The notes beneath the pieces are model-generated. The model worked only from the letters and a program-made list of their open reading frames with translations. It did not search any database and was not told where the DNA came from. Source: Nocardioides marinus (lineage in GTDB: Bacteria; Pseudomonadota; Alphaproteobacteria; Rhodobacterales; Rhodobacteraceae). Taken from it: a stretch of 64,000 bases of DNA. Positions within the stretch are counted from its first letter, which is position 1; each line of letters opens with the position of its first letter. Positions 16,558-32,066 of the stretch are shown one piece after another. The translations under genes were made by a program, and so were the position numbers. The stretch is from assembly GCA_019801415.1 (NCBI GenBank), contig JAHVJD010000005.1:248001-312000 (forward strand), read 5' to 3'.

Positions 16558-18111
16558 ATGGTCGAAATCCCCGCGACACCCCGGATCGCAGCGGTTACAT
16601 TCGACCGCGTAACGGAACCGCGTACGTCAAGGAGGGCAAGACCGCCGGTGCCCAATGCTGTGGCCTACATGATGCTGCTGGCCTGGCCGCTGGTCAGCCT
16701 GGTTCTGTTCCGGCGTTTGCCGCTGGAGCGGGCGATCCTGTGGTGCATCATCGCCGGCTACCTGCTGCTGCCGCCCGTGGCCGAGTTTGACCTGCCGCTG
16801 GTCCCGGACATGGACAAATTCGCGATTCCGTCGATCATGGCCTTCGGGCTCTGCACCTTCATGCTGCGTCGGCCCGTGCCGCTTTTGCCGCGCCACCCGG
16901 CCGCACTGGTGCTGGTCTTGCTGTTTGTCTTTGGCGTCATTCCCACGGTGCTCACCAACGGTGAGCCGATGCTGTTTCACAAGATCGCCAATGCCGACCC
17001 GATTCTGATTCTCAACCATCAAGTGCCGGGCCTGCGCTGGCGCGACGTTGGATCCGTGATGATCAACCAGGTGATCGTGTTGATGCCGTTCCTGATCGCT
17101 CGGCGGTACCTGTCCACGCCGGAGGCCCATCGAGACCTGTTGCTGGCGCTTGTGTTGGGCGCGCTGGCCTACTCCATCCCGGCCTTGTTCGAAATCCGCT
17201 TCAGCCCGCAGACGAACGTCTGGGTCTACGGCTTTTTCCAGCATGATTTCAGCCAGATGATCCGAATGGGCGGCTACCGCCCGATTGTGTTTCTGCCGCA
17301 TGCGCTGTGGCTGGCCTTCTTTGTTGCCACGGCCCTGATGGCCGCCGCCGCACTGGCCCGCACCGCCACCACAGAGCGCCGCTGGCGATTGGGGCTGGTC
17401 TGCGGCTACCTGTTTCTGCTGCTCGTCGGCTGCAAGAGCCTCGCGTCACTGGCCTACGGGCTCGTCTTCACGCCGGTGGTGGCCTTTGCGCCGCTGCGCT
17501 GGCAACTACGGATGGCGCTGGTACTCGGCTTGATCGCGGTGATCTACCCGATGCTGCGCAACGCCGGGCTGATACCCACCGATGACGTCGTGGCCTACTT
17601 CGAAACCATCAGCGTTGACCGGGCCCATTCCCTGGGCTTCCGCTTCGACAATGAGGCACAGCTGCTGGCGCGCGCGGCGGAAAAGCCATGGTTCGGCTGG
17701 GGCGGCTGGGGCCGCAACCTGATCCTGCACGAGGAGAGCGGCGAGATCCTGTCCATTCCAGATGGGCGCTGGATCATCGTCTTCGGCACCTTCGGTTGGC
17801 TGGGATACATTGCCGAAATGGGCCTTTTGGCATTGCCGCTGGTTTTGCTGGCCTGGGCCGCACGCAAGACGTCCGTGCAAAGCTTTTCGCCCTATGCGGC
17901 ACCGATCGCCCTGATCCTGGCGGCCACGCTGGTGGACATGCTGTTGAACGCGACGTTGATACCGATCACCTGGATGTGCGCGGGCGCGGTGCTGGGCTAC
18001 GCGGAACGGTTGATCTATCCGGGCCTGTTCCGCGAAAGGCCCGCCTTGTTCGGTGGCATCCAGGCGATGTCGAGCGAAACCAGTGCCCCAACGAAACGCA
18101 GCGTGATATGA
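16558..18111 (+). CDS. Wzy/O-antigen-ligase-like polysaccharide polymerase
   Basis: A 517-residue multi-pass inner-membrane protein with about 11-12 hydrophobic spans, including AYMMLLAWPLVSLVLF, RAILWCIIAGYLLLPP and VVLMPFLIA-like segments. A long periplasmic-type loop around residues 340-400 (DRAHSLGFRFDNEAQLLARA, then WFGWGGWGRN) resembles the O-antigen ligase/polymerase superfamily loop with conserved arginine and histidine. It probably polymerises repeat units delivered by the flippase at 36883. The start at 16558 is uncertain: an ATG at 16669 would also leave all spans intact. It stands 252 bp upstream of the PKS gene on the same strand. Confidence 0.75.
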   Translation: MVEIPATPRIAAVTFDRVTEPRTSRRARPPVPNAVAYMMLLAWPLVSLVLFRRLPLERAILWCIIAGYLLLPPVAEFDLPLVPDMDKFAIPSIMAFGLCTFMLRRPVPLLPRHPAALVLVLLFVFGVIPTVLTNGEPMLFHKIANADPILILNHQVPGLRWRDVGSVMINQVIVLMPFLIARRYLSTPEAHRDLLLALVLGALAYSIPALFEIRFSPQTNVWVYGFFQHDFSQMIRMGGYRPIVFLPHALWLAFFVATALMAAAALARTATTERRWRLGLVCGYLFLLLVGCKSLASLAYGLVFTPVVAFAPLRWQLRMALVLGLIAVIYPMLRNAGLIPTDDVVAYFETISVDRAHSLGFRFDNEAQLLARAAEKPWFGWGGWGRNLILHEESGEILSIPDGRWIIVFGTFGWLGYIAEMGLLALPLVLLAWAARKTSVQSFSPYAAPIALILAATLVDMLLNATLIPITWMCAGAVLGYAERLIYPGLFRERPALFGGIQAMSSETSAPTKRSVI

Positions 18112-18363
18112 TGCCCTATTCTTACCGTTATTCTCGCGGAAAAGACACAATGCCACCATAGGCTGGCCCGATGGATTGACGAAGGTGACGTGGAACAGGT
18201 CTCTCCCGTGCCGCGGATGGGGAAACTGCCGCGCACACTTGACCCAGCGATCGGCTGAGGCTGGCACGTCGGATTGACCCGCGCGACGGGCTGCCATTCA
18301 AACCGGAAAGCGGTAGGGCAGCGGGTCGCCACGCAAGTTTTTGTAAGGCCGTAGGGGCAGATA
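18112..18363 (+). other. Intergenic leader before the PKS operon
   Basis: A 252-bp stretch between the Wzy-like gene and the PKS start, with no convincing gene. It presumably holds the promoter and 5' leader of the 17-kb operon. No strong sigma-70 match or terminator was seen, so read-through from the Wzy-like gene is possible. Confidence 0.4.
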
Positions 18364-24864
<6,501 letters not shown>

Positions 24865-24866
24865 GC

Positions 24867-25883
24867 ATGGCAGACAGCGCACGCATACTGACGATCCTGT
24901 TGAATTTCCGAACACCGGAGATGACCCTGCGCGCCGCCGAGGCCGCGCTGGCCGAGATGCGCGCGTTGCCGGGCGAACTTTTGATCATCGACAACGGCTC
25001 GGATGACGGCTCTTTCGAGCAGATCAGGAGCGCTGCGCATGAAAGGGGCTGGCTGGAGGATGGCAAACTGCGTCTCCTGGCCTCGCCCGTGAACGGTGGC
25101 TTTGGCGCGGGTATGAACCTAGGTTTCAAAACCGGCCTGTCAGATGGCTCGGCGCCGGAGTTCTACTATCTCCTGAACTCGGATGCCTTCGTGCAGGGGG
25201 ACACCATCCGACGGTTGCGCGACTTTCTTCAACGCTCTCCCGGTGCCGGGCTGGTCGGTTCTTACGTGCAGGGCACCGATGGCACCCCGCATCGCACTGC
25301 CTTTCGCTTTCCCTCCATCGCTGGCGAGTTCGAGGCCAGCATCTGCACTGGCATCTTTACCCGGCTGCTGCGCCCCTGGGTGGTCGCGATGGAGATACCG
25401 CAACAGGAAACCCAGGTGGACTGGACCGCCGGAGCCAGCCTGATGATCCGCCGCGAGGTGATCGAGGACATCGGGGGCTTTGACGAACGGTTCTTTCTCT
25501 ATTTCGAGGAAACCGACCTCTGCCACCGCGCCGCCCGCGCGGGCTGGCGTACGCACTACCTGCCGGACAGCCGGATTGAACATGTCGGCTCGGCCTCCAC
25601 CGGGATGAAGGACTGGCAGCGCACGCCCGGCTACTGGTTCGACTCGCGGCGGCATTACTTCACCAAGACCCACGGCCGCGCCTATGCGCTACTGGCAACG
25701 CTGGCGCAGGCGGCCGGGCGCAGCCTGTACGCAATGCGCTGCGTGCTGAGCGGTCGAAAACGCCCCGGCCCGCCGTACTTCCTGCGCGACCTGCTGCGCC
25801 ATGAGCTGCGCGCCAGCCTGCGCCCCTCCGCCAGCCCTGCCGAAACGCGCCCGACCTCTCCGCTTGTGAAGGAGCAGAAATGA
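24867..25883 (+). CDS. GT2 family glycosyltransferase (rhamnosyltransferase-like)
   Basis: A family 2 glycosyltransferase of about 339 residues. It opens [20 protein letters not shown], has [11 protein letters not shown] at the donor/metal site and the [19 protein letters not shown] and [19 protein letters not shown] signatures seen in rhamnosyl- and related hexosyltransferases. It sits between the PKS and NRPS genes, and its stop overlaps the NRPS start by four bases, so the three should be made together. That places a sugar-transfer step inside the polyketide/peptide pathway. The ATG at 24867 has GGAG six bases upstream; a GTG at 24861 overlapping the PKS stop is the alternative. Confidence 0.85.
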   Translation: MADSARILTILLNFRTPEMTLRAAEAALAEMRALPGELLIIDNGSDDGSFEQIRSAAHERGWLEDGKLRLLASPVNGGFGAGMNLGFKTGLSDGSAPEFYYLLNSDAFVQGDTIRRLRDFLQRSPGAGLVGSYVQGTDGTPHRTAFRFPSIAGEFEASICTGIFTRLLRPWVVAMEIPQQETQVDWTAGASLMIRREVIEDIGGFDERFFLYFEETDLCHRAARAGWRTHYLPDSRIEHVGSASTGMKDWQRTPGYWFDSRRHYFTKTHGRAYALLATLAQAAGRSLYAMRCVLSGRKRPGPPYFLRDLLRHELRASLRPSASPAETRPTSPLVKEQK

Positions 25884-28800
25884 CCCCTTTTTCCGCTGTC
25901 GTCATTGGCAATGAATCGCTGCTGATCGGCTGTGCCGACACTTTGCTGGCGCACGGCCACCGGATTGATGCGGTGGTCTCGCAGGATGCCGACATCCGCC
26001 GCTGGGCTGCCGACAAGGGGCTGGCGCTGCTCGAGCACCCGCAGGACATCACGGGCGGCTATGACTGGCTGCTGTCGATTGCAAATCTGACGATGATCCC
26101 CGACGCCGTGCTGGCTGGCGCTGCGCGCGGGGCGGTGAATTTCCATGACGGCCCATTGCCTGCCTACGCGGGCCTCAACACCCCGAACTGGGCGCTGATC
26201 AACGGCGAGCCGCAGCACGGCATCACCTGGCACCTGATGACCCGCGGTGCCGACGAGGGCGACATTCTGGCCCAGCGGAATTTCGATGTGGCAGAGGATG
26301 AAACCGCCTTCAGCCTGAACTCCAAATGCTATGCCGCTGCGATGGACAGCTTCCCCGAGGTGCTGGCGCAGCTGGAAAGCGGCAACCTGAACCGCCAGCC
26401 GCAGGATCTGAACCAGCGGCGTTACTTCGCGCGCGCCGACCGTCCTGCGGCGGGTGGGCTGCTGGATTTCACCCGCCCCGCGGCTGAACTGGCCCGGCTG
26501 GTGCGGGCGCTGGACATGGGCGGCTACTGGAACCCCATGTGCATCGCCAAACTGCGTCTCGGCGGTCAGCTGGTGCTGCCAGGCACCGCGCGGCTGGCCG
26601 AGGGCACGGCGGCGCCCGGCACGGTCCTGGCCGTCTCGAAGGACAGTTTGACTGTTGCCACCGGCGAGGGCGCGGTGCAGCTATCGCGGCTGACCACACC
26701 CGCCGGGCTGGCTGTGGACCTCCGTTCGCTGTCCAAAATCGGTACGACTTTGCCCCGCATTCCCGCCGACGAGGTTGCCCGGATCACCGAAGCCCTCGCC
26801 GCCGCCCAACAGGGCGAGCCGCACTGGCGCAAGCGGCTCGCGGCGATGCAACCGCTTCAACTGCCGCTGGCCTCGGACACAGGGGACACGGGAACCACCC
26901 GCCGCAGCCTGCCACTGCCCGCCGGGCTTGACGCTTCCACCGCCGCAGCTGCGGTGCTGGCCTGGGCCCTGCTGGGCACGGCCGAGGAGCGTGGCGATGT
27001 GGCGCTGGCTACCACCGTTGCGCAGGGCGCGGCCGGGTTTGTCTCTGACTGGGTGCCGTTGCAGGCCCGGCGCGAGGAAACCGTGCAGACACTGCTGGAC
27101 CGCACCAAGCAAGAGATTGACACGGCACGGAAATACGGTGGCTTTGCCAGCGATCTGATCGCCCGCGCGCCGGAAATCACGGCGCAACCGATGCCTGCCA
27201 TCGGCCTGTCATTGGAAGGAAACGCCCCGCTGGTCGGCTGCGCGGTAACGGTCGCGCTGGCGGGCGGCGAATTGGTGCTGCACTGTGACGCCAGCCGAGT
27301 GGACGCCCGCGTCGCGGACCTGCTGGCAGCGCGGCTGGACCTGCTCCTGCAGACCTTCGCCGAGGGGGGCGAAGGTCCGGTTGCCGCCCTGTCGGCGCTG
27401 CCCGATGCCGAACGCCGGATGCTGCTGGAGGACTGGAACAACACGGCCTGCGACTATGACGCCGCGCAAACTATCCACGCGGCGTTTGAAGCGCAGGCCG
27501 CCAAAACGCCGGATGCCACCGCACTGGTTTTTGAGGACCGAACCTACACCTACGCCGAGGTCAATGCCCGCGCCAACGCCATTGCCGCGCGGCTGCAAGC
27601 TATGGGCGTGCAGCCCGGCGCCCATGTCGGCATCTACATTCGCCGCAGCGCCGAGCTCGTCTTTGCCGCGCTGGGGGTGCTCAAGGCGGGTGGTGCCTAC
27701 GTGCCGCTGGACCCGGCCTATCCGGCCGACCGCATCGCCCATTACATTCTGGACAGCCAGGCGCAGGTGATCATCACCCAAGCTGTGCTGACCGCCAGCC
27801 TGCCCGTCTCGGACGCGCAGGTGATGGAGGTCGAGAGCGTTACCGATCCGGTGACGGAAAACATTGACGGCGGCGCGGCGGGCAGTGATCTGGCCTATCT
27901 GATCTATACTTCGGGCTCCACCGGTACGCCCAAGGGGGTGATGGTCAGCCACGCCAATGTGGCGAATTTCTTTGCCGGGATGGATCAGCGCATTCCGCAT
28001 CAGCCCGGCGATGCCTGGCTGGCAGTGACCAGCCTCAGCTTCGACATCTCGGTGCTGGAGCTGTTCTGGACCTTGTCGCGCGGGTTGAAGCTGGTGCTGT
28101 CCAGCGACGAAAGCCGGTTGGAGCTGTCGCGCGGCCCGGTGGCACTGTCGGACCGCCGAATGGATTTCAATCTGTTCTACTGGGGCAATGACGACGGGCC
28201 GGGGCCGCAGAAATACAACCTGCTGCTGGAGGGGGCCAAATTCGCCGACCAGCATGGCTTTAACGCGGTCTGGACGCCAGAGCGGCACTTCCACGCCTTT
28301 GGCGGCCCCTACCCCAACCCGGCCGTTACCGGCGCAGCCGTGGCAGCGGTCACGCAGAACATCGGCGTGCGCGGCGGCTCCTGCGTCGCTCCGCTGCACC
28401 ACCCGGCCCGCATTGCCGAGGAATGGGCGGTGATCGACAACCTGACGGCAGGGCGCGCAGGGATCGGTTTTGCCTCTGGCTGGCAGCCGGATGATTTCAT
28501 CCTGCGCCCGGAGAACACCCCGCCCGCCAACAAGCCCGCGCTCTTCGATGCCATCGACACCGTGCGCAAGCTGTGGCGCGGCGAGGAGGTCGCCTTTCCG
28601 CGCAAAGATGGCAGCGAACATGCCGTCATCACCCAGCCGCGGCCGGTCTCTGCCGAACTGCCGGTCTGGGTTACCACCGCCGGCAACCCCGACACCTGGC
28701 GCGAGGCCGGGGCGATCGGCGCCAATGTGCTGACCCATCTCCTGGGGCAAAGCATCGAGGAAGTCGCGGGCAAAATCCGCATCTACCACGACGCGCTGCG

Positions 28801-30445
28801 CGAGGCGGGCCATGATCCGGCGGATTTCAAGGTCACGCTGATGCTGCACAGCTACCTGGCCGAAACCCGCGAGCAGGCCCGACAGGTGGCGCGGGAGCCG
28901 ATGAAGGACTACCTGCGCTCCGCCGCCGGGCTGATCAAGCAATACGCCTGGGCCTTCCCGGCCTTCAAGCGGCCCGAGGGCGTGAACAATCCGTTCGAGA
29001 TGGACCTCGGCTCCCTCTCCGAGGCCGAGATGGACGCAATCCTCGACTTTGCCTTTGAGCGCTACTTCGAGGACTCCGGGTTGTTCGGCACCGTGCAGGA
29101 CGCCTGCCAGCGGGTTGCGGCTCTGAAGCGTATCGGTGTCAATGAAATCGCCTGCCTGATCGACTACGGCATCGCCCCCGACGTGGTGCTGGAGGGCCTG
29201 AAACCGCTGGCCGAGGTTCTCCGCCTCAGCAACGCGCCGCAGGCACTGGCAGCCGATGACTTCTCCCTGGCGGCGCAGATCGTGCGGCACGGGGTGACCC
29301 ACATGCAATGCACACCGTCAATGGCCCGGATGATTGCGGAGGACGCGAACGCGAGCGCCTGCCTGGGCCAATTGCAGCACCTACTGGTCGGCGGCGAGGC
29401 GCTGCCCGGCGATCTGGTGCAGGCGCTGCGCGCGTCGACCGGCGCCGTGCTGCACAATATGTACGGGCCGACCGAGACGACGATCTGGTCCACCGTCAGT
29501 CGAATTGATGCCGTGCCGCAGGGGACCGCCAGCATCGGCACCCCGATCGCCAATACGCAGGTTTACGTGCTGGACGAGGCCCAGCAGCCGGTGCCTCTCG
29601 GCGCTGTGGGAGAATTGTATATCGGCGGCGCAGGCGTGACAGCGGGCTACTGGCAGCGTGACACGCTGACCGCCGAGCGTTTTGTCACCGCAGACTTTGC
29701 CGAAGGCCGCCTGTACCGAACCGGCGACCTGGTGCGCTGGAGCCCGGACGGTCAGCTCGCGTTCCTCGGGCGCTCCGATAATCAGGTCAAGATCCGGGGC
29801 CAGCGGATCGAATTGGGCGAAATCGAGGCCGCCCTTGCAGCCCATCCGGGCGTCACCGGTGCAGTCGTCTTACCACGCGGGGGCAGCGGGGCCGAACAAC
29901 TGGTCGGCTATGTCACCGCAGCGCAGCCGGTTGATGAAGCCGCCGTGAAACAGGCACTCGCCGCACGGCTGGCCGAGGCCATGGTGCCTGCCCGCATCGT
30001 CACGCTTGAGGCTTTCCCGCTGACACCAAACAAGAAAATTGACCGAAAGGCACTGCCCGACCCGCAGCCCCACCGACTGCAAGCGGTGGCGGCCGAGCCC
30101 CTCAGCGGTGATTTGCAAGCCAAGATCGCGGCGGTCTGGAGCCGCTTGCTCGGCATTGCCAACATCGGTGCGGCAGACAACTTCTTCGAGTTGGGTGGCC
30201 ATTCGTTGCTGGCCGTGCAGGCACACCGGGAGCTGCGCGATACCCTCGGGCTGACCACGCTGTCGATCACCGACATCTTCCGGTTTCCCACGCTGTCCAG
30301 TCTGGCGAACCACGCCGAAGGGATTGCAGGGAGCACGGAAAAAGCCGAAGAACAAGCGACAGGTACCAGCGCCGCCCCGAGCCGCAGCGACACGATGTCC
30401 AAGCGCCGGGCCATGCGCGCCAATCGCAGGACAAGGACCGGATGA
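25880..30445 (+). CDS. NRPS with formyltransferase, split adenylation domain carrying a luciferase-like monooxygenase, and PCP
   Basis: A 1521-residue enzyme. Residues 1-310 are a methionyl-tRNA-formyltransferase-like domain with Asn87 and His89 in VNFHDGPLP and Asp128 in ADEGDIL, matching the N-H-D catalytic set that uses formyl-tetrahydrofolate. Residues about 345-510 look like the C-terminal remnant of a condensation domain, without an HHxxxDG motif. The adenylation domain starts near 525, with core motif [11 protein letters not shown] near 677. It is interrupted after FDISVLELF by a flavin luciferase-like monooxygenase (about 761-1115), then resumes with [20 protein letters not shown] and [12 protein letters not shown]. 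The carrier serine is Ser1442 in GGHSLL. There is no thioesterase. The LLM insert matches the known MupA/Atu3671-type family. Confidence 0.92.
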   Translation: MTPFSAVVIGNESLLIGCADTLLAHGHRIDAVVSQDADIRRWAADKGLALLEHPQDITGGYDWLLSIANLTMIPDAVLAGAARGAVNFHDGPLPAYAGLNTPNWALINGEPQHGITWHLMTRGADEGDILAQRNFDVAEDETAFSLNSKCYAAAMDSFPEVLAQLESGNLNRQPQDLNQRRYFARADRPAAGGLLDFTRPAAELARLVRALDMGGYWNPMCIAKLRLGGQLVLPGTARLAEGTAAPGTVLAVSKDSLTVATGEGAVQLSRLTTPAGLAVDLRSLSKIGTTLPRIPADEVARITEALAAAQQGEPHWRKRLAAMQPLQLPLASDTGDTGTTRRSLPLPAGLDASTAAAAVLAWALLGTAEERGDVALATTVAQGAAGFVSDWVPLQARREETVQTLLDRTKQEIDTARKYGGFASDLIARAPEITAQPMPAIGLSLEGNAPLVGCAVTVALAGGELVLHCDASRVDARVADLLAARLDLLLQTFAEGGEGPVAALSALPDAERRMLLEDWNNTACDYDAAQTIHAAFEAQAAKTPDATALVFEDRTYTYAEVNARANAIAARLQAMGVQPGAHVGIYIRRSAELVFAALGVLKAGGAYVPLDPAYPADRIAHYILDSQAQVIITQAVLTASLPVSDAQVMEVESVTDPVTENIDGGAAGSDLAYLIYTSGSTGTPKGVMVSHANVANFFAGMDQRIPHQPGDAWLAVTSLSFDISVLELFWTLSRGLKLVLSSDESRLELSRGPVALSDRRMDFNLFYWGNDDGPGPQKYNLLLEGAKFADQHGFNAVWTPERHFHAFGGPYPNPAVTGAAVAAVTQNIGVRGGSCVAPLHHPARIAEEWAVIDNLTAGRAGIGFASGWQPDDFILRPENTPPANKPALFDAIDTVRKLWRGEEVAFPRKDGSEHAVITQPRPVSAELPVWVTTAGNPDTWREAGAIGANVLTHLLGQSIEEVAGKIRIYHDALREAGHDPADFKVTLMLHSYLAETREQARQVAREPMKDYLRSAAGLIKQYAWAFPAFKRPEGVNNPFEMDLGSLSEAEMDAILDFAFERYFEDSGLFGTVQDACQRVAALKRIGVNEIACLIDYGIAPDVVLEGLKPLAEVLRLSNAPQALAADDFSLAAQIVRHGVTHMQCTPSMARMIAEDANASACLGQLQHLLVGGEALPGDLVQALRASTGAVLHNMYGPTETTIWSTVSRIDAVPQGTASIGTPIANTQVYVLDEAQQPVPLGAVGELYIGGAGVTAGYWQRDTLTAERFVTADFAEGRLYRTGDLVRWSPDGQLAFLGRSDNQVKIRGQRIELGEIEAALAAHPGVTGAVVLPRGGSGAEQLVGYVTAAQPVDEAAVKQALAARLAEAMVPARIVTLEAFPLTPNKKIDRKALPDPQPHRLQAVAAEPLSGDLQAKIAAVWSRLLGIANIGAADNFFELGGHSLLAVQAHRELRDTLGLTTLSITDIFRFPTLSSLANHAEGIAGSTEKAEEQATGTSAAPSRSDTMSKRRAMRANRRTRTG

Positions 30446-31131
30446 CGGCAGCCAATACCAGACTGGCAGAACGGCTGGCCCTGCTAAGGCCGCTGCTGGC
30501 CGAGGACGTGGCCCTGGCCGGGGCGGACCCGCTGGCCAACCCGCCCGCCCCCTTGCCCGAAGAGGTTGCCTGCCTATCGCCGAACGCGGTGCGCAAACGG
30601 CGTGACGAGTTTGCCGCCGGGCGTGCCGCTGCCCACCAGGCGATCTGCAAGTTGGGCCTTCCCTTGCAGCCGGTTCCAGTCGGCCCCGATCGCGCGCCGG
30701 TCTGGCCGGAAGAGGTGACAGGTTCGATCAGCCACACGCAGAGCTGTGCCATGGCGGTATTGGCGCGCAATGACGCCGTGCAGGGGCTGGGCATCGATCT
30801 GGAAGAAGATACGCCACTGAAAGACGATCTGCTGCCCGCGATCTGCACCCCGCGCGAACGCGACTGGCTGCGGCAGCAGAACCATGCCGGTCAATTGGCC
30901 AAGCTGATTTTCTCGGCCAAGGAAGCCGCCTACAAGGCCCAGTATTCACTAAGCCGGGCCTACTACGGATTTGATGGAATGGAATTGGATATCGACCTGT
31001 CCACCGGCAGTTTTCAAGCCGTTTTCACCGCCGAACGACCACCGTTTGCGCGGGGCGAGGCCGTCCCCGGACGCTTTGTCATCGGCGCGGGGCTCATCAT
31101 GACAGTGGCGGAAATCCGGGGGCGCTCATGA
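30442..31131 (+). CDS. 4'-phosphopantetheinyl transferase (EntD/Sfp type)
   Basis: A 229-residue transferase that moves the phosphopantetheine arm of CoA onto carrier-domain serines. Landmarks are [15 protein letters not shown], the metal-binding GIDLEED, and [16 protein letters not shown] with catalytic glutamate and lysine; the order and spacing fit EntD-like enzymes. Its start overlaps the NRPS stop by four bases (ATGA), so it is almost certainly dedicated to the ACP at PKS Ser1810 and the PCP at NRPS Ser1442. Its own stop overlaps the following SGNH gene. Confidence 0.93.
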   Translation: MTAANTRLAERLALLRPLLAEDVALAGADPLANPPAPLPEEVACLSPNAVRKRRDEFAAGRAAAHQAICKLGLPLQPVPVGPDRAPVWPEEVTGSISHTQSCAMAVLARNDAVQGLGIDLEEDTPLKDDLLPAICTPRERDWLRQQNHAGQLAKLIFSAKEAAYKAQYSLSRAYYGFDGMELDIDLSTGSFQAVFTAERPPFARGEAVPGRFVIGAGLIMTVAEIRGRS

Positions 31132-32066
31132 TGGCCCGCCGCGGGTTCATCGCCCTGTCGGCAGCCGTCGCGGCCCTCGGGCTGGCCGGTTTTGCCACCC
31201 GAAGTCGCCCGGTTCCGGTACCGCCGCCACTCCCGAAACCGGAGGGGCCGCTGACTGTCTTTCACCTTGGCCATTCACTGGTCGGCGCGGACATGCCGCA
31301 TATGCTGGCACAGCTGGCACCCGATGGGCACGGCTACAACAGCCAGCTGGGTTCCGGCACATCACTTCGCGGTCATTGGGAGCCTGACGAGCCAATCCTC
31401 GACGTCGATACCGCCAATCAGGCCCCGGCCTACCGCGATGCACGTGAAGCGGTCACCTCGGGCGATTATGATGCGGTCGTGCTGACCGAGATGGTCGAAC
31501 TGCGCGATGCGCTCAAGTATTTCGATGCGGCTAAGTATTTCGAAAAATGGGTCGAGCTGGCCAGTAACGCGTCTCCAGCGCCGCGCCTTTTCCTGTATGA
31601 AACCTGGCACAAGTTGGATGACCCCGACGGCTGGTTGGAGCGGATCGACGGTGACCTGGAGCGGCTCTGGATCCGTGAACTGACGGGCCGGGCCAGTCGG
31701 CGGCACCCGGATCAGCCAGTGTATCTGATCCCCGGCGGACAGGTTTTGGCCGCCGTTGCCCGCGTCGCTGAAAACGGAAATATCCCCGGGCTCGACTCAC
31801 GTGAAGCACTCTTTGCACGGACCCCGGACGGGGCCCTGGATACCATCCACATCAATGATCTGGGGACGTATATCGTGGCATTGACCCATTTCGCGGTGCT
31901 GTACCAACGCAGCCCCGAAGGCCTGCTCCACCAGCTGACGCGCGCTGATGGCACGCCCGCGCAGGCGTTGCCCGCCGATGCGGCGCGCCGCGTGCAGCAG
32001 ATCGTCTGGCAGGTTGTCACCGCGCTGCCGCGTACCGGTCTCGGGGCTGAGGCACGCAACGCATGA
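31128..32066 (+). CDS. Exported SGNH-hydrolase-like protein
   Basis: A 312-residue protein with a twin-arginine-like signal ([20 protein letters not shown]), which implies export in folded form. The mature part begins with FHLGHSLVG, where GHSL stands in for the block I GDSL serine motif, and ends with DTIHINDLGTYI, matching the Asp-x-x-His of SGNH block V. SGNH hydrolases remove or add acyl (often acetyl) groups on glycans, and that role fits a surface-polysaccharide operon. It is homologous to the N-terminal part of the next gene, so the two arose by duplication. Substrate unknown. It overlaps its neighbours by four bases on both sides. Confidence 0.7.
   Translation: MMARRGFIALSAAVAALGLAGFATRSRPVPVPPPLPKPEGPLTVFHLGHSLVGADMPHMLAQLAPDGHGYNSQLGSGTSLRGHWEPDEPILDVDTANQAPAYRDAREAVTSGDYDAVVLTEMVELRDALKYFDAAKYFEKWVELASNASPAPRLFLYETWHKLDDPDGWLERIDGDLERLWIRELTGRASRRHPDQPVYLIPGGQVLAAVARVAENGNIPGLDSREALFARTPDGALDTIHINDLGTYIVALTHFAVLYQRSPEGLLHQLTRADGTPAQALPADAARRVQQIVWQVVTALPRTGLGAEARNA

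Noticed and set aside
27209-29308. Minus-strand 699-codon open frame opposite the NRPS
   Set aside because: It lies wholly opposite conserved adenylation and monooxygenase coding sequence; long antisense frames are expected in GC-rich codon usage.
25880-30445. Operon considered as a siderophore cluster because of the formyltransferase-monooxygenase pair
   Set aside because: No TonB receptor, siderophore exporter, or iron-uptake gene lies in the window; kept only as an alternative chemistry, not a call.
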